From E44-bin32 sp034430595 (GTDB lineage: Bacteria > Chloroflexota > Anaerolineae > Anaerolineales > E44-bin32): a DNA stretch of 64,000 nucleotides. The stretch spans positions 5,448 through 69,447 of the forward strand of contig DAOUEL010000045.1 of NCBI GenBank assembly GCA_034430595.1, written 5' to 3'. Positions 48,948-58,504 of this stretch are shown piece after piece (the stretch's first letter is position 1; each line of letters opens with the position of its first letter). The notes under the pieces are model-generated. The model did no database searches. It was not told the DNA's origin and saw nothing but the letters and a program-made list of their open reading frames with translations. Made by a program: the position numbers and the translations under genes.

Positions 48948-50416
48948 TGGCTAGGAATTCTAGCATGATTAGAAAACAAGATTTAAAGCAAATTTCCGCC
49001 TTTCGTTGGGAGATCCCAGTTTCCTTCCGGAAGGACATGCGTGTACCGGTCCATATTTTCGCCGATCCCGAGCTGCTGGAGGCAGCGCTTGGAGACAAAT
49101 CAATCGAACAGGCAATAAACAGTGCCACCCTCCCCGGCCTGGTCGGTCAGGTGCTGGTTATGCCGGACGTTCATCAAGGTTATGGCTTTCCGATCGGAGG
49201 GATCGCTGCATCACGCTATCCAGACGGAATTATCTCACCTGGAGCGATCGGCTATGACATCAATTGCGGTGTCCGGCTGCTCGCTACGCGCATCCCCTAC
49301 GAAAAGATAGAACCTTACCTCGACGAACTCGCCGACTCGCTTTACCAGAATTGCCCCAGTGGAGTTGGAGTGAGCGGTCATATCCTTTTATCAAAACAGG
49401 AGCTCAAGCGCGTCTGCCGTGAAGGTGCCGGCTGGGCGCTCAAACACGGGTATGCGAGCAGAAACGATCTCGATCGCACCGAGGAGACCGGGTGCCTGGC
49501 TGGGGCAGACCCGGAGGCGGTGAGTGAACGTGCCATGCAACGAGGGCGGAGCCAACTGGGTACGCTGGGCGCCGGCAACCACTTCATTGAGGTCGAGATT
49601 GTCGAGCAAGTATTCGATGAGAAAGCAGCCGCTGCGATGGGCCTGCGGATAGGACAGCTTGCGGTTCAAATTCACTGCGGTTCGCGCGGCTTCGGTCACC
49701 AGATCTGTTCGGATTATGTGCGTGAATTTCAGGAGGCGGTTAGGCGATACAACATCCATTTGCCAGATCGGGAACTCGTCTGTGCTCCGTTGAACTCCGT
49801 GGAGGGCGAGCGTTACCTGGCGGCCATGAATTGCGCTGCCAATTATGCATTCTGCAACCGCCAGGTCCTGGCGCACTACGCGCGGAAGGCGTTCGAAGAG
49901 GTTTTAACCGGCCACGTTTCGGATTGGGATCTTTACCAGGTTTATGACATCGCACACAACATGGGCAAGCTCGAGACCCATGTGCTGGCAGGCAAAGAAG
50001 TCCGGGTTTGCGTCCATCGGAAAGGAGCAACGCGTGCCTTTGGTCCAGGGTTCAAAGGCTTACCCGATGTATATCGCTCACTTGGCCAACCTGTTCTTGT
50101 GCCGGGTTCGATGGGAACAGCATCGTGGGTCCTGCTCGGTACGGAGGGCAGCATGCGGCAGTCGTTCGGCTCATCCTGCCACGGCGCTGGCCGGGTGATG
50201 AGCCGTAAACAGGCCAAGCGTGAAGTCCGGGGCTCCGACCTACGCCAGCACCTGGAGGCGGAAGGCATTCATATTCGGGCTGGCTCGATGTCTGGATTGG
50301 CCGAGGAAGCACCCCGAGCCTATAAGGACGTTGATCGCGTCATTGAGGTCGTCGTCGGCGCAGGAATCGCTGCCAAAGTTGCCCGGTTGAAGCCGCTCGT
50401 CGTTATTAAAGGGTGA
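48947..50416 (+). CDS. rtcB: RtcB, RNA-splicing ligase
   Basis: 489 residues from ATG 48947 (GTG 48944 overlaps the archease stop). RtcB landmarks: MPDVHQGYGFPIGGIAA, PGAIGYDINCGVRLL with the metal-binding Asp and Cys, LGAGNHFIEVE, QIHCGSRGFGHQ, and SSCHGAGRVMSRKQA, which contains the guanylylated His. It joins RNA 2',3'-cyclic phosphate to 5'-OH with GTP and Mn. The C-terminal Lys-Gly end is typical. The pair may repair tRNA or rRNA cuts; no toxin gene is nearby. Confidence 0.96.
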   Translation: MARNSSMIRKQDLKQISAFRWEIPVSFRKDMRVPVHIFADPELLEAALGDKSIEQAINSATLPGLVGQVLVMPDVHQGYGFPIGGIAASRYPDGIISPGAIGYDINCGVRLLATRIPYEKIEPYLDELADSLYQNCPSGVGVSGHILLSKQELKRVCREGAGWALKHGYASRNDLDRTEETGCLAGADPEAVSERAMQRGRSQLGTLGAGNHFIEVEIVEQVFDEKAAAAMGLRIGQLAVQIHCGSRGFGHQICSDYVREFQEAVRRYNIHLPDRELVCAPLNSVEGERYLAAMNCAANYAFCNRQVLAHYARKAFEEVLTGHVSDWDLYQVYDIAHNMGKLETHVLAGKEVRVCVHRKGATRAFGPGFKGLPDVYRSLGQPVLVPGSMGTASWVLLGTEGSMRQSFGSSCHGAGRVMSRKQAKREVRGSDLRQHLEAEGIHIRAGSMSGLAEEAPRAYKDVDRVIEVVVGAGIAAKVARLKPLVVIKG

Positions 50417-50431
50417 GTAGAGAGCAGACAA

Positions 50432-50462
50432 CAAAACAGCCCCGGAGCAGGGGCTGTCCTTT
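50432..50462. terminator. Bidirectional terminator between rtcB and tyrS
   Basis: Perfect 8-bp stem ACAGCCCC / GGGGCTGT (50436-50443, 50450-50457). On the minus strand it is followed by TTTTGTTGT, a good terminator for tyrS; on plus by CCTTTCC, which is weaker. Confidence 0.8.
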
Positions 50463-50473
50463 CCTCGTCCCCC

Positions 50474-51703
50474 TTACGGCATCAGGCGCAGAAAGCGCCT
50501 TTTCCCTACCCGCAGTACGACCGGCTCTGAAAAATCCAGTATAAGTTCAGGATCTCCAACCGGGGTATCGTCTAACCGTACACCATTCTGTTTGATCAAG
50601 CGCCGTGCTTCACTTTTACTTTCTGTCAGGCCCGCCTCGACTATAACATCGACCAGCGCCTGCCCGCTACCCGCCTTGAACTCCTTCATTTCCTTCGGAA
50701 CATCCCCCTCCTGAAAGACGCGCCGGAAGGACTCTTCAGCCGGAGCAACTGCATCGTCACCGTGGTAGATGGCAACAATTTCTCGCGCCAGCTTCATTTT
50801 CACTTCCATCGGATGCTGTTCACCACTTTCCAGGCCATCCTTTAATTGACTGATCTCCTGCGGATCCCAGCGTGTGACCAATTCAAAATAATTCAACATG
50901 GCTGAATCCGGGATCGACATCACTTTCCCGTACATTTCCTTTGGCGATTCGCTGATGCCGATGTAGTTCCCGGTGGATTTTGACATCCGCATATGCCCAT
51001 CCGTTCCCACCAGGACCGGCATGGTAAGAGCAACCTGAGGCGTAAGCCCAAAGCTTTCCTGCAGCTTGCGACCTGCGAGCAGGTTGAAGAGCTGTTCGGT
51101 CGCACCCAGCTGGACATCAGCTTTCAGCACGACGGCATCATAGCCCTGCAGCAGCGAATAGAAGAGTTCGTGCAGCCAGATCGGCGTCCCCTCCGCATAG
51201 CGCTTGGCGAGGTTATCGCGCGCCAGAAACTGCTGGACGGTGAAGCGAGAGGCCATCTCCGTGAACTGCTCCAGGTCTAACTTTGATAGCCACTCGTGGT
51301 TGTAAACCACCTCGGTACGATCACGGTCAAGGATTTTAAATGCCTGCTCGGTGTACGTTTTCGCGTTCGCTATCACTTCTTCGAAGGTCAGGCGGGGGCG
51401 CGCGGCATCCTTATCGGACGGATCGCCAACCATGGCGGTGAACGATCCGATAACGAAGATAGCCTGATGCCCAAGCTCCTGGAATTGGCGCAGTTTGCGC
51501 ATGGGGACTGTATGGCCAAGATGCAGATCAGGTTTTGTGGGGTCGAACCCGCAGTAGACGCGCAGGGGAACCCCGCTGCGTTGTGAGGCTTGCAGCCGGC
51601 TGCGCAGCTCATCTTGCATCGACTGCTTGATCTGTTCATCGCCGAACTCAGCGCCCCGCATGAGTAATTTTAATTGGTCATCGATCGGTGGTCTTTTCGC
51701 CAT
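50474..51703 (-). CDS. tyrS: Tyrosyl-tRNA synthetase
   Basis: 409 residues from ATG 51703 (GGAGAG just upstream); the longer frame to 51811 runs through the leader hairpin. Class I motifs are HLGH (61-64, in CGFDPTKPDLHLGHTVP) and MSKSTGN. A C-terminal S4-like domain (SEARRLIKQNGVRLDD) is present. The sequence resembles the TyrZ-like subgroup (compact insertions). Confidence 0.94.
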   Translation of the reverse strand: MAKRPPIDDQLKLLMRGAEFGDEQIKQSMQDELRSRLQASQRSGVPLRVYCGFDPTKPDLHLGHTVPMRKLRQFQELGHQAIFVIGSFTAMVGDPSDKDAARPRLTFEEVIANAKTYTEQAFKILDRDRTEVVYNHEWLSKLDLEQFTEMASRFTVQQFLARDNLAKRYAEGTPIWLHELFYSLLQGYDAVVLKADVQLGATEQLFNLLAGRKLQESFGLTPQVALTMPVLVGTDGHMRMSKSTGNYIGISESPKEMYGKVMSIPDSAMLNYFELVTRWDPQEISQLKDGLESGEQHPMEVKMKLAREIVAIYHGDDAVAPAEESFRRVFQEGDVPKEMKEFKAGSGQALVDVIVEAGLTESKSEARRLIKQNGVRLDDTPVGDPELILDFSEPVVLRVGKRRFLRLMP

Positions 51704-51754
51704 CAGCTCTCCAAAATCGGTCGTGCGTAATCTGCGCAAGCTGCCAAGAGGATA

Positions 51755-51797
51755 TCGAGTAATTCTGCGTGGAGAATAACCCCGCAGAATTACTCGA
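51755..51797 (-). promoter_or_regulatory. 15-bp perfect hairpin in the tyrS leader
   Basis: Perfect 15-bp inverted repeat TCGAGTAATTCTGCG (51755-51769) with its complement at 51783-51797, 13-nt loop. It starts just after the predicted transcription start (-10 TATGAT at 51805-51800) and lies ~52 nt before the ATG. There is no T-box sequence and no T-run, so it is not a classical T-box or terminator. Confidence 0.7.
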
Positions 51798-51799
51798 GA

Positions 51800-51808
51800 A
51801 TCATAGCA
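51800..51808 (-). promoter_or_regulatory. Extended -10 promoter of tyrS
   Basis: Minus strand TGC-TATGAT (hexamer 51805-51800) with the TG extension; the -35 region is poor (GTGACC at about 17 bp). Confidence 0.5.
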
Positions 51809-51824
51809 CAACGATTCGCACCGG

Positions 51825-52394
51825 TCACCCAGTGGTCATGGGTGCACGCCTGACCCACCCATCCTGGTCTGGCAGGGGGTCTTCCAAACGAGCTGCCCCA
51901 GCAATCGTCGCTGCCAACGCTTTGCCATCGATGACCCCGGTCTCGACCTCTCGGCCCCAGCCCAATTTAAGCGTGGTGTTCGTTTGGAAATTGAAGGTGG
52001 AAGCATCATTTTCAACGATCACCCGCCATCCATCCCCGCGTGGATAGATGGATACAGCCTGGACCGAATTCCAATCGACCAGGAGTTCTCGCAGCGGATT
52101 TCTGTAGCATACGCCACGTTCTGAGATAACAAATTCCGTATTCCGTTCCATCCAGTTCCCGTAGAAAATAAGGACTGCTGCTGCAAGACACAGGATGAAA
52201 AGAATAAGGAGTGAAGCGATCCAGACACCCTCCCTCCAATAAAGGAAGATGGTAAGCGCACCCAATGCCACCGCGAGCGACCAGGCCAGGCGTTCACCGG
52301 AACGATCCAGCGTGCGCGGCGTAAAACGTCGGTCTTCGACCCTCTGCGAGCTGGTCGTGAACCAATCCGGCGCTTGTTCCACAGTTTTCATCAT
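51825..52394 (-). CDS. Membrane protein with two TM helices and a PH-like domain
   Basis: 189 residues from ATG 52394 (GGGGGG before it). Two adjacent transmembrane helices (about 35-75 of the protein) are followed by a beta-rich cytosolic segment (NTEFVISERGVCYRNPLRELLVDWNSVQAV, FNFQTNTTL) resembling bacterial PH/DUF304-like domains. The family is not certain. It lies between ltaE and tyrS on the same strand and may be co-transcribed with ltaE. Confidence 0.7.
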   Translation of the reverse strand: MMKTVEQAPDWFTTSSQRVEDRRFTPRTLDRSGERLAWSLAVALGALTIFLYWREGVWIASLLILFILCLAAAVLIFYGNWMERNTEFVISERGVCYRNPLRELLVDWNSVQAVSIYPRGDGWRVIVENDASTFNFQTNTTLKLGWGREVETGVIDGKALAATIAGAARLEDPLPDQDGWVRRAPMTTG

Positions 52395-52494
52395 CAGTCC
52401 CCCCATCCATGGCTTGAATGCACGAGCTTCCCGCAATCACCCAGCATGCTGGAGAAATTCTCCCTGGCCGGGTGGCCAGCACCTGACACTCCGA

Positions 52495-53544
52495 TCAGGC
52501 TGCGGATGCCAGCGTATCGCCTAAGACAGCTTGGACATGTTCAAGATCGTCATCGTCGATCCCCGAATGCAGCACCAACCGTATTCGACCGGCGCGTGCA
52601 CCGGAGATGATCACACCTTCTGCAGCCATTCGCTCCACCAGCTCTTCAGAGTTCACAGGCGACTCATCCTTCAAACGGAAAAACAGCATGTTGGTGGGAG
52701 GTGAAAGGTTTTCCAGTTCGATAGCCGGAAGCGTATCCAGGTAGGCAGCCAGACGGCGAGTTCTGGCATGATCCTCGGCAAGCCGTGCCACCATTGTTTC
52801 GAGGGCGACGATGCCTGCTGCTGCCAGCACGCCGGCCTGCCGCATCCCCCCGCCGAGCTGCTTGCGTATGCGCAAGACGCGCACAATGAAGTCCATGCGG
52901 CCACAAATCAGCGAACCGACGGGGGCACTTAAACCTTTCGAGAGGCAGAACGTGATCGAATCGGCCGGCGCCGCCAGGGTCTCAGCAGGTAGATTTAGAG
53001 CAACCGCTGCATTAAAGATTCGAGCGCCGTCGATGTGCAGCCAGAGACCATGAGCCTGTGCGAGCTCTCCGACCTGGCGGGTGTACTCAGCCGACAGGAC
53101 GGTACCGCCGCAAACATTGTGGGTGTTCTCAAGACAGATCATGCGCGTGATCGGGAAGTGTGGGTTATCGGCCCGTATTGCGGCTTCAATGGCCTGCAAT
53201 TCGAGCGTTCCATCGGGCTGGTTGGGGACGGACATGGTGTGGATGCCGCCCAGGCTGGAAACACCCCCTGCCTCATATAAGTACGTGTGTGATTTATTGC
53301 CGAGAATTATTTCGTCGCCCCGGCCGCAAACCGCCAGGATCGATGCCAGGTTACCCATCGTTCCTGAGGGGACAAACAGCGCCGCTTCTTTCCCCAGTCG
53401 TTTAGCCGCCATCTCCTGAAGTTGATTGAGAGTCGGATCCTCCCCGTATACATCGTCGCCCAACTCGGCCGCCGCCATAGCCTGACGCATTGTCGGCGTG
53501 GGAAGAGTTACCGTATCCGATCGCAAGTCGATTCTTCGGCCCAT
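52495..53544 (-). CDS. ltaE: Low-specificity L-threonine aldolase
   Basis: 349 residues from ATG 53544 (GAGGA 6 nt upstream). Fold-type I PLP enzyme: IDLRSDTVTLPTPTMRQAM at the start, GDDVYGEDPTLNQLQ, LENTHNVCGGTVLS, and PLP Lys in FCLSKGLSAPVGSL. It cleaves L-(allo-)threonine to glycine and acetaldehyde. A TTG further upstream (53562) is less likely. Position: after rluD, 41 nt. Confidence 0.94.
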   Translation of the reverse strand: MGRRIDLRSDTVTLPTPTMRQAMAAAELGDDVYGEDPTLNQLQEMAAKRLGKEAALFVPSGTMGNLASILAVCGRGDEIILGNKSHTYLYEAGGVSSLGGIHTMSVPNQPDGTLELQAIEAAIRADNPHFPITRMICLENTHNVCGGTVLSAEYTRQVGELAQAHGLWLHIDGARIFNAAVALNLPAETLAAPADSITFCLSKGLSAPVGSLICGRMDFIVRVLRIRKQLGGGMRQAGVLAAAGIVALETMVARLAEDHARTRRLAAYLDTLPAIELENLSPPTNMLFFRLKDESPVNSEELVERMAAEGVIISGARAGRIRLVLHSGIDDDDLEHVQAVLGDTLASAA

Positions 53545-53585
53545 CTCAATTCCTCGCTCCAATCCTGTAAGTATCTCCGTGCAAC

Positions 53586-54518
53586 CTACGGTTCAAGCAA
53601 ATCTCCCCGCAGATACGAAAGCGCGTGTTCAAAGTCATCCGCCAGTGGAGCGTGGAATACTCTCAGCATGGTCTCCCCGGGCAGCCTGACCTCAATCTGG
53701 CTTGCGTGCAGCATTTGACGTTCAATCGGAAGCGATCGCCGACGGTGGCCATATACTCGATCACCGCTCACTGGACATCCAATGAAGGCCAGGTGGACAC
53801 GTATCTGGTGTGTGCGACCAGTAAGTGGGTGAACTTCCAGTAACGTATGTCCTTCGAACTTCTCCAGGGTCTTGTAGAGGGTCATCGCTGCACGGCCTTT
53901 ACCATCGGGAATAACCGCCATGCGTTTTCGATTCTTTTCGTCCCGACCAATCTCAGTTTCGATCCGTCCAGTCGGTGTCGGTGGATGGCCATCGACCAGG
54001 GCCAAATAAGTCTTCTTAACGGTCCGATCCTTGAACTGTTCCTGCAGATATTGATGGGCGGCATCATTTTTCGCAAACATTATCAAGCCAGAAGTGTCTT
54101 TGTCGAGCCGATGAACCACGCCTGGACGACGGACCTCTCCTACGCCCTGCAGATCCGGAGCATGAGCCAGAACTGCATGCACCATGGTGCCCGATTCATG
54201 CCCGGCGGAGGGATGGACTACCATTCCAGGTGCCTTATTAACTACGAGCAGATTCGCATCTTCGTAGATCACATCAAGCGGAATGGATTCTGGGATAAGC
54301 GAGGATGGCAATGGAGGAGGGAGCCTGATTTCAATCTGCTCCCCGCCTTCGAGCTTAAAGCCCGTTTTCAGCACCGGCTGGCCGTTAACTCGAACTTCAC
54401 CCTGGCGGATAAGACGCTGAATGCGGCTGCGCGATAGATCTCCCAGTGCCTCGACTAGGACATGATCAAGCCGGCCGCCGTTCGAGGGAGTGGAGATGTG
54501 GACCAATCGCTCGTTCAC
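53586..54518 (-). CDS. rluD: RluD-family 23S rRNA pseudouridine synthase
   Basis: 310 residues. N-terminal S4 domain (GRLDHVLVEALGDLSRSRIQRLI) and a catalytic domain with the RluA-family motif HRLDKDTSGLIMFAKN (catalytic Asp) and LLEVHPLTGRTHQIRVHLAF. RluD acts on helix 69 of 23S rRNA; related RluC specificity cannot be fully excluded. ATG 54518 overlaps the lspA stop by 4 nt. Confidence 0.92.
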   Translation of the reverse strand: MNERLVHISTPSNGGRLDHVLVEALGDLSRSRIQRLIRQGEVRVNGQPVLKTGFKLEGGEQIEIRLPPPLPSSLIPESIPLDVIYEDANLLVVNKAPGMVVHPSAGHESGTMVHAVLAHAPDLQGVGEVRRPGVVHRLDKDTSGLIMFAKNDAAHQYLQEQFKDRTVKKTYLALVDGHPPTPTGRIETEIGRDEKNRKRMAVIPDGKGRAAMTLYKTLEKFEGHTLLEVHPLTGRTHQIRVHLAFIGCPVSGDRVYGHRRRSLPIERQMLHASQIEVRLPGETMLRVFHAPLADDFEHALSYLRGDLLEP

Positions 54519-55054
54519 CCCATGTCCGGATCGGAACCCTTGGAGAGGGAGGGAGCAGGTTCGGCTGGATCTTGAGCCGGCTCAGGGGATCGCCTCTCCT
54601 CCAGCCACATGACTGCGATCAAGATTGCCGTTCCGATGGAAATACTTGAATCCGCCACGTTGAAGACTGCAAAACGGCCAATCGAAATAAAGTCGGTCAC
54701 CGTGCCATCGATCAAACGCGAAATCAGGTTTCCAAGCGCCCCCGCAAGCTGCAGGGCCAGAGCTATGCGCAGCGCAAGCTGCTGCCGCGGCACACGTGGA
54801 AAGTAAACGATGATGCCAATCGAGACGACGATTGCGACTACCGTGATGATGGCGCTGGCGGCCGGAAAGAGCCCGAACGCCGCACCGGTGTTCGTCGAGT
54901 GCAGGATGCGTGCAAACGGCGTCAGCCAGGTGAAGGGTGACCAGTATTCGCCAAAAGCCAGCTTGGTCTGGACGAGATATTTCGTCCATTGATCGAGAGC
55001 TACAACCGCACCTGCGATCCCGAACAGAACCGCATAGTCTCTGAGTTTTGACAA
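54515..55054 (-). CDS. lspA: Lipoprotein signal peptidase LspA
   Basis: 179 residues, four predicted TM helices. Active-site aspartates are in GNLISRLIDGTVTDFIS and FNVADSSISIGT; STNTGAAFGLF is the conserved loop. The start is TTG at 55054 after AGGAGG. An acidic 20-residue C-terminal tail follows the last helix. It matures lipoproteins such as the two near 2-3.7 kb. It is placed between ileS and rluD, as in many bacteria. TACAAT at 55085-55090 (minus) may be a -10 box. Confidence 0.93.
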   Translation of the reverse strand: MSKLRDYAVLFGIAGAVVALDQWTKYLVQTKLAFGEYWSPFTWLTPFARILHSTNTGAAFGLFPAASAIITVVAIVVSIGIIVYFPRVPRQQLALRIALALQLAGALGNLISRLIDGTVTDFISIGRFAVFNVADSSISIGTAILIAVMWLEERRSPEPAQDPAEPAPSLSKGSDPDMG

Positions 55055-55130
55055 ACCAGCCTCCTGAAAGTAATCCCGACGACGATTGTACTCTACTCGA
55101 TCAAGTGTGATCTTGCTGGTGCGCCCACGT

Positions 55131-58100
55131 TCAGCTGGTTTTCAGACGGCGGATCGCCAGGGTTAGAACTTCCCCATCAAAGTTGTGTTCGGCCCGGACC
55201 TCGCCGCCCGGTTCTGGAACCTGCTCGAGCCGGTCAGCGATGGTCTCTGCCTGAATGTACTCGCGGTTCTGCTCCACCGCCCGCGAGAGCTGATCGGAGG
55301 CCGCATACTCAATTGTGATTCGATCGTCGACCTGGAAATCGGCCTGTTTCCGCAGGTCCTGGATCCGGCGGACGAACTCCCTTGCCAACCCCTCCAGTAC
55401 AAGATCCGGATCGAGTTCGGTGACGAGGGCGGCTAAGTATGAACCCTCTGCGACGGCCGAGAATCCTTCATGCGCCTCCACGCGCACTTCGACTTCATCA
55501 GGCAAAATCTCCAGCGTTTCACCGTCAAGCTCAATCTTGAAACTCTCCCCCCTCAGTACGTCCTCCGCGGCTTCCGCTGGGTCAAGCGCCAGGATTGCCT
55601 TCTGAATGACAGGGAAGCGGGAGCTATACTTCTGCCCGAGCTGTTTCGGCAGCGGTTTCAGCTGGTATTCAACAGCCTCCCGTGCGGTATCCAGCAAGCG
55701 TACCTGCTTAACGTTCAGCTCCTCTGCCAGCAGATCTTTATTTTCCATAACGATGGCCCGTTCGCTCGCTGAACCCACGGCGAAAGCAGCCTCCCGCAGG
55801 GGTTGACGGACTTTGCGATTGGCCTGGTTCCGGGCTGCATGCCCAAGCGATACGAGTTTCTGGACCAGGCCCATTTCCTTCAAGAGCTGCTGATCGAGCA
55901 AGGAAGGATCGACCTCCGGCCAGCGGGTGTGATGAACGCTCTCGGGAGCATCGGGATCGACACTGCGAACGAGGTTCTGGTGCATGGCTTCGACCACAAA
56001 AGGTGTGAAAGGGGCAAGCAAGCGGGTTAGCGTCACCAGCACCTCATAGAGCGTGGTATACGCAGCGTGCTTGTCCTGGTCCGAGGCTTCATCAACTCCC
56101 GCCTTGGCCCAGAAACGTCGCCGGCTGCGGCGCAAATACCAATTGCTGACATCGTCCAGGAATACTTCCAGCCGGTCCGTGGCGCGCTCCGGCTCATAGA
56201 TCAGCAGGTCACGAGTTACGTTTTGTATCGTCTCCTGCAGACGTGCACGAATCCAATGATCCAATGAATTGAACTCAAGCGCCCGTCCCGGATCTGGTTC
56301 CCAGCCATCGATATTTGCATACGTCACAAAGAACACATACACATTCCAAAGCGGGATCAAGAACCGGCGCCGAGCTTCATTCGCCCGCTGGTAGCCGAAA
56401 ATCAAGTCCTTCTCAGGGCGGTGGTTCGAGTACAACCAGCGCATCACGTCCACGCCCATCTTGTCGGCCGCCTCGTTGAACTCGATCATGTTCCCCCAGG
56501 ACTTGTGCATCGCCCGGCCATCCTCCGCCAGCAGGGTGGCATAGGTGAAGACGTCCTTAAAGGGAGCCCGGCGGACGAGAATCGTGCTCATCGCCAGCAA
56601 GGAGTAGAACCAGTTGCGGAACTGGCCCGGAAATGACTCGCTGATGAAATCGGCCGGGAACCAGCGCTCCCAATACTCCCGGTCGGTGTTGTAACGCAGT
56701 GTGCTCATCGCAACAACCCCGGCATCCAGCCAGGGGTTGCCGACGTCCTCGATGCGGGTCGTCGTCGCTCCACACTGGCTGCATGCAATCTTCACTGCGT
56801 CGATATAAGGCCGATGCGGTGAGTGACCTTCAAAGACCTCCCAACCTTCGACCGCCCGCTCCTTTAATTCATCCCGGCTGCCGATGACATCGAAATGGCC
56901 GCATTCTTTGCATTCCCAGATCGGCAGAGCCAGGCCATAGTAGCGTTTCTTCGATATCATCCAATCGTGCATATTTCGCAGCCAATCCAACTCACGGTCG
57001 AGGCCGAAGGATGGATACCAGTGCGTGTCTTCCGTGACGACCTGCATAATCTGGTAGCGTAGGTTGCGCTCCTTTTCCTCTTCTGAGACCTGCTCGTAGG
57101 GTTTATCGAGCTGCTTTCCCATCGAGATGAACCATTCGTCTACCAGGTGAAAAACAAGCTCCTGGCCACAGCGCCAGCACACCGGGTAGCGGTGGGTGTA
57201 ATCACGAATGCGGTACGTCAAGCCCTTCTCGGTCAGGTTCTCGAAGATCGGCTGGGCGACATCACGCACGCTCATGCCGCTCAACCAATCGAAGCCCGGC
57301 TGGAAAATGCCGTCCCCATTCAGCGGCGCGATGACCGGCAGGTCATTCTCCTTGCTCAATTGGAAGTCCTCGGCGCCGCATCCGGGTGCAATGTGCACGA
57401 TGCCGGTGCCCTCATCCTCACCAACTTCATCCCACAGGATGACACGATGTGCCTCCGGTCCGCCCTTCTCCACCTGGACCGGGAGCTCATCAAAGGGGCC
57501 GCGGTAGCGCCAGCCTTCCATTTGGCGCCCGGTCAGCTCGGCAAGAACTTCGTAATCCCCCTTAAGCATGCTGAGCGTACCCCGGCTAAGATACAGCGTC
57601 TGGTCTTCCTGGCGTACCTTGACGTAGGTAAGCTCAGCCCCAACTGCCGCGGCGACATTGCTTGTCAATGTCCAGGGCGTCGTTGTCCAGACGAGCAAGC
57701 TTTCATTCTCCCGATCGAGCAGGGGAAATCGTAAGGTAATGCTGGGGTGAGTGAGCTCCTGATAGCCTTCGGTTACGATTTCATGCTGGCTCAGGCCGGT
57801 GCCGCAGCGGATGCACCATGGCATCACGTCGCGGCCCTTGTAGACCCAGCCCCGTTCATCACAGGATTTCAGCGCCGACCAGATGGTGTAGTTGTTCTCG
57901 TCTGAAAAGGTGAAATATGAACCACCCAGCTCCGGCATCCCCAGGTGGCCAACAATCCACTCCGCACTCCCGGTGACAGGTCCTTCGGGGCCATCAACCG
58001 TGAGCTCCTGGGAGGGATTCTCGGCCATTTTATCCTTGAGCATCCGCAGGACATCCGGGTCATTCCAATCCATCCAATAACCAAGGCGGATACTTTGCTC

Positions 58101-58496
58101 GGTCTGGACTGCGGCATATTTTAGGACTTGCTGTTTACAAATATTGACGAACTTGTCCAGGCCATATGCTTCGATCTCGCGCTTGTTTTCGAACCCGAGC
58201 TCCCGCTCGACATTCACCTCGACCCATAAACCCTGACAATCGAAACCATTCTGGTAGCGAATCCGAAAGCCGCGCATCGCCGCAAAACGGTGGAAGAGAT
58301 CCTTATAGGTTCGCCCCCAGCCATGATGCGCTCCCATCGGGTTGTTCGCCGTGATAGGGCCGTCGATGAAAGACCAGCGCGGGCCGTCGCTGCGAAGCTC
58401 AACCAGCTTGCGAAAAGCCCCTGTCTCATCCCAGAACTTCAGAATTTCATGCTCTTGAGCGACGAAATCCACCTGGTTCGGTACTTCCTTAAACAT
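55131..58496 (-). CDS. ileS: Isoleucyl-tRNA synthetase with GXHH signature
   Basis: 1121 residues, full length with editing domain and C-terminal region. It attaches Ile to tRNA-Ile. The first class I signature, HXGH in most IleRS, reads G55-A56-H57-H58 (ANNPMGAHHGWGRTYKD), and the second, KMSKS, reads MHKSWGN. The editing region includes VWTTTPWTLTSNVAAAVG and IVHIAPGCGAEDF, with DGDG-like PLNGDGIF. A GXHH variant is known in mupirocin hyper-resistant IleRS2 enzymes. It starts 8 nt after alaX and shares its T-box leader. Confidence 0.95.
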   Translation of the reverse strand: MFKEVPNQVDFVAQEHEILKFWDETGAFRKLVELRSDGPRWSFIDGPITANNPMGAHHGWGRTYKDLFHRFAAMRGFRIRYQNGFDCQGLWVEVNVERELGFENKREIEAYGLDKFVNICKQQVLKYAAVQTEQSIRLGYWMDWNDPDVLRMLKDKMAENPSQELTVDGPEGPVTGSAEWIVGHLGMPELGGSYFTFSDENNYTIWSALKSCDERGWVYKGRDVMPWCIRCGTGLSQHEIVTEGYQELTHPSITLRFPLLDRENESLLVWTTTPWTLTSNVAAAVGAELTYVKVRQEDQTLYLSRGTLSMLKGDYEVLAELTGRQMEGWRYRGPFDELPVQVEKGGPEAHRVILWDEVGEDEGTGIVHIAPGCGAEDFQLSKENDLPVIAPLNGDGIFQPGFDWLSGMSVRDVAQPIFENLTEKGLTYRIRDYTHRYPVCWRCGQELVFHLVDEWFISMGKQLDKPYEQVSEEEKERNLRYQIMQVVTEDTHWYPSFGLDRELDWLRNMHDWMISKKRYYGLALPIWECKECGHFDVIGSRDELKERAVEGWEVFEGHSPHRPYIDAVKIACSQCGATTTRIEDVGNPWLDAGVVAMSTLRYNTDREYWERWFPADFISESFPGQFRNWFYSLLAMSTILVRRAPFKDVFTYATLLAEDGRAMHKSWGNMIEFNEAADKMGVDVMRWLYSNHRPEKDLIFGYQRANEARRRFLIPLWNVYVFFVTYANIDGWEPDPGRALEFNSLDHWIRARLQETIQNVTRDLLIYEPERATDRLEVFLDDVSNWYLRRSRRRFWAKAGVDEASDQDKHAAYTTLYEVLVTLTRLLAPFTPFVVEAMHQNLVRSVDPDAPESVHHTRWPEVDPSLLDQQLLKEMGLVQKLVSLGHAARNQANRKVRQPLREAAFAVGSASERAIVMENKDLLAEELNVKQVRLLDTAREAVEYQLKPLPKQLGQKYSSRFPVIQKAILALDPAEAAEDVLRGESFKIELDGETLEILPDEVEVRVEAHEGFSAVAEGSYLAALVTELDPDLVLEGLAREFVRRIQDLRKQADFQVDDRITIEYAASDQLSRAVEQNREYIQAETIADRLEQVPEPGGEVRAEHNFDGEVLTLAIRRLKTS

Positions 58497-58504
58497 GCAT
58501 CACC

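Noticed and set aside
48944..50416. Toxin-linked RNA repair system around archease-rtcB
   Set aside because: No ribonuclease toxin, Hen1/Pnkp or defence gene is adjacent; neighbours are FHA proteins and tyrS.
51755..51797. T-box upstream of tyrS
   Set aside because: There is a strong hairpin but no GGGTGGTACCGCG-type sequence and no T-run.
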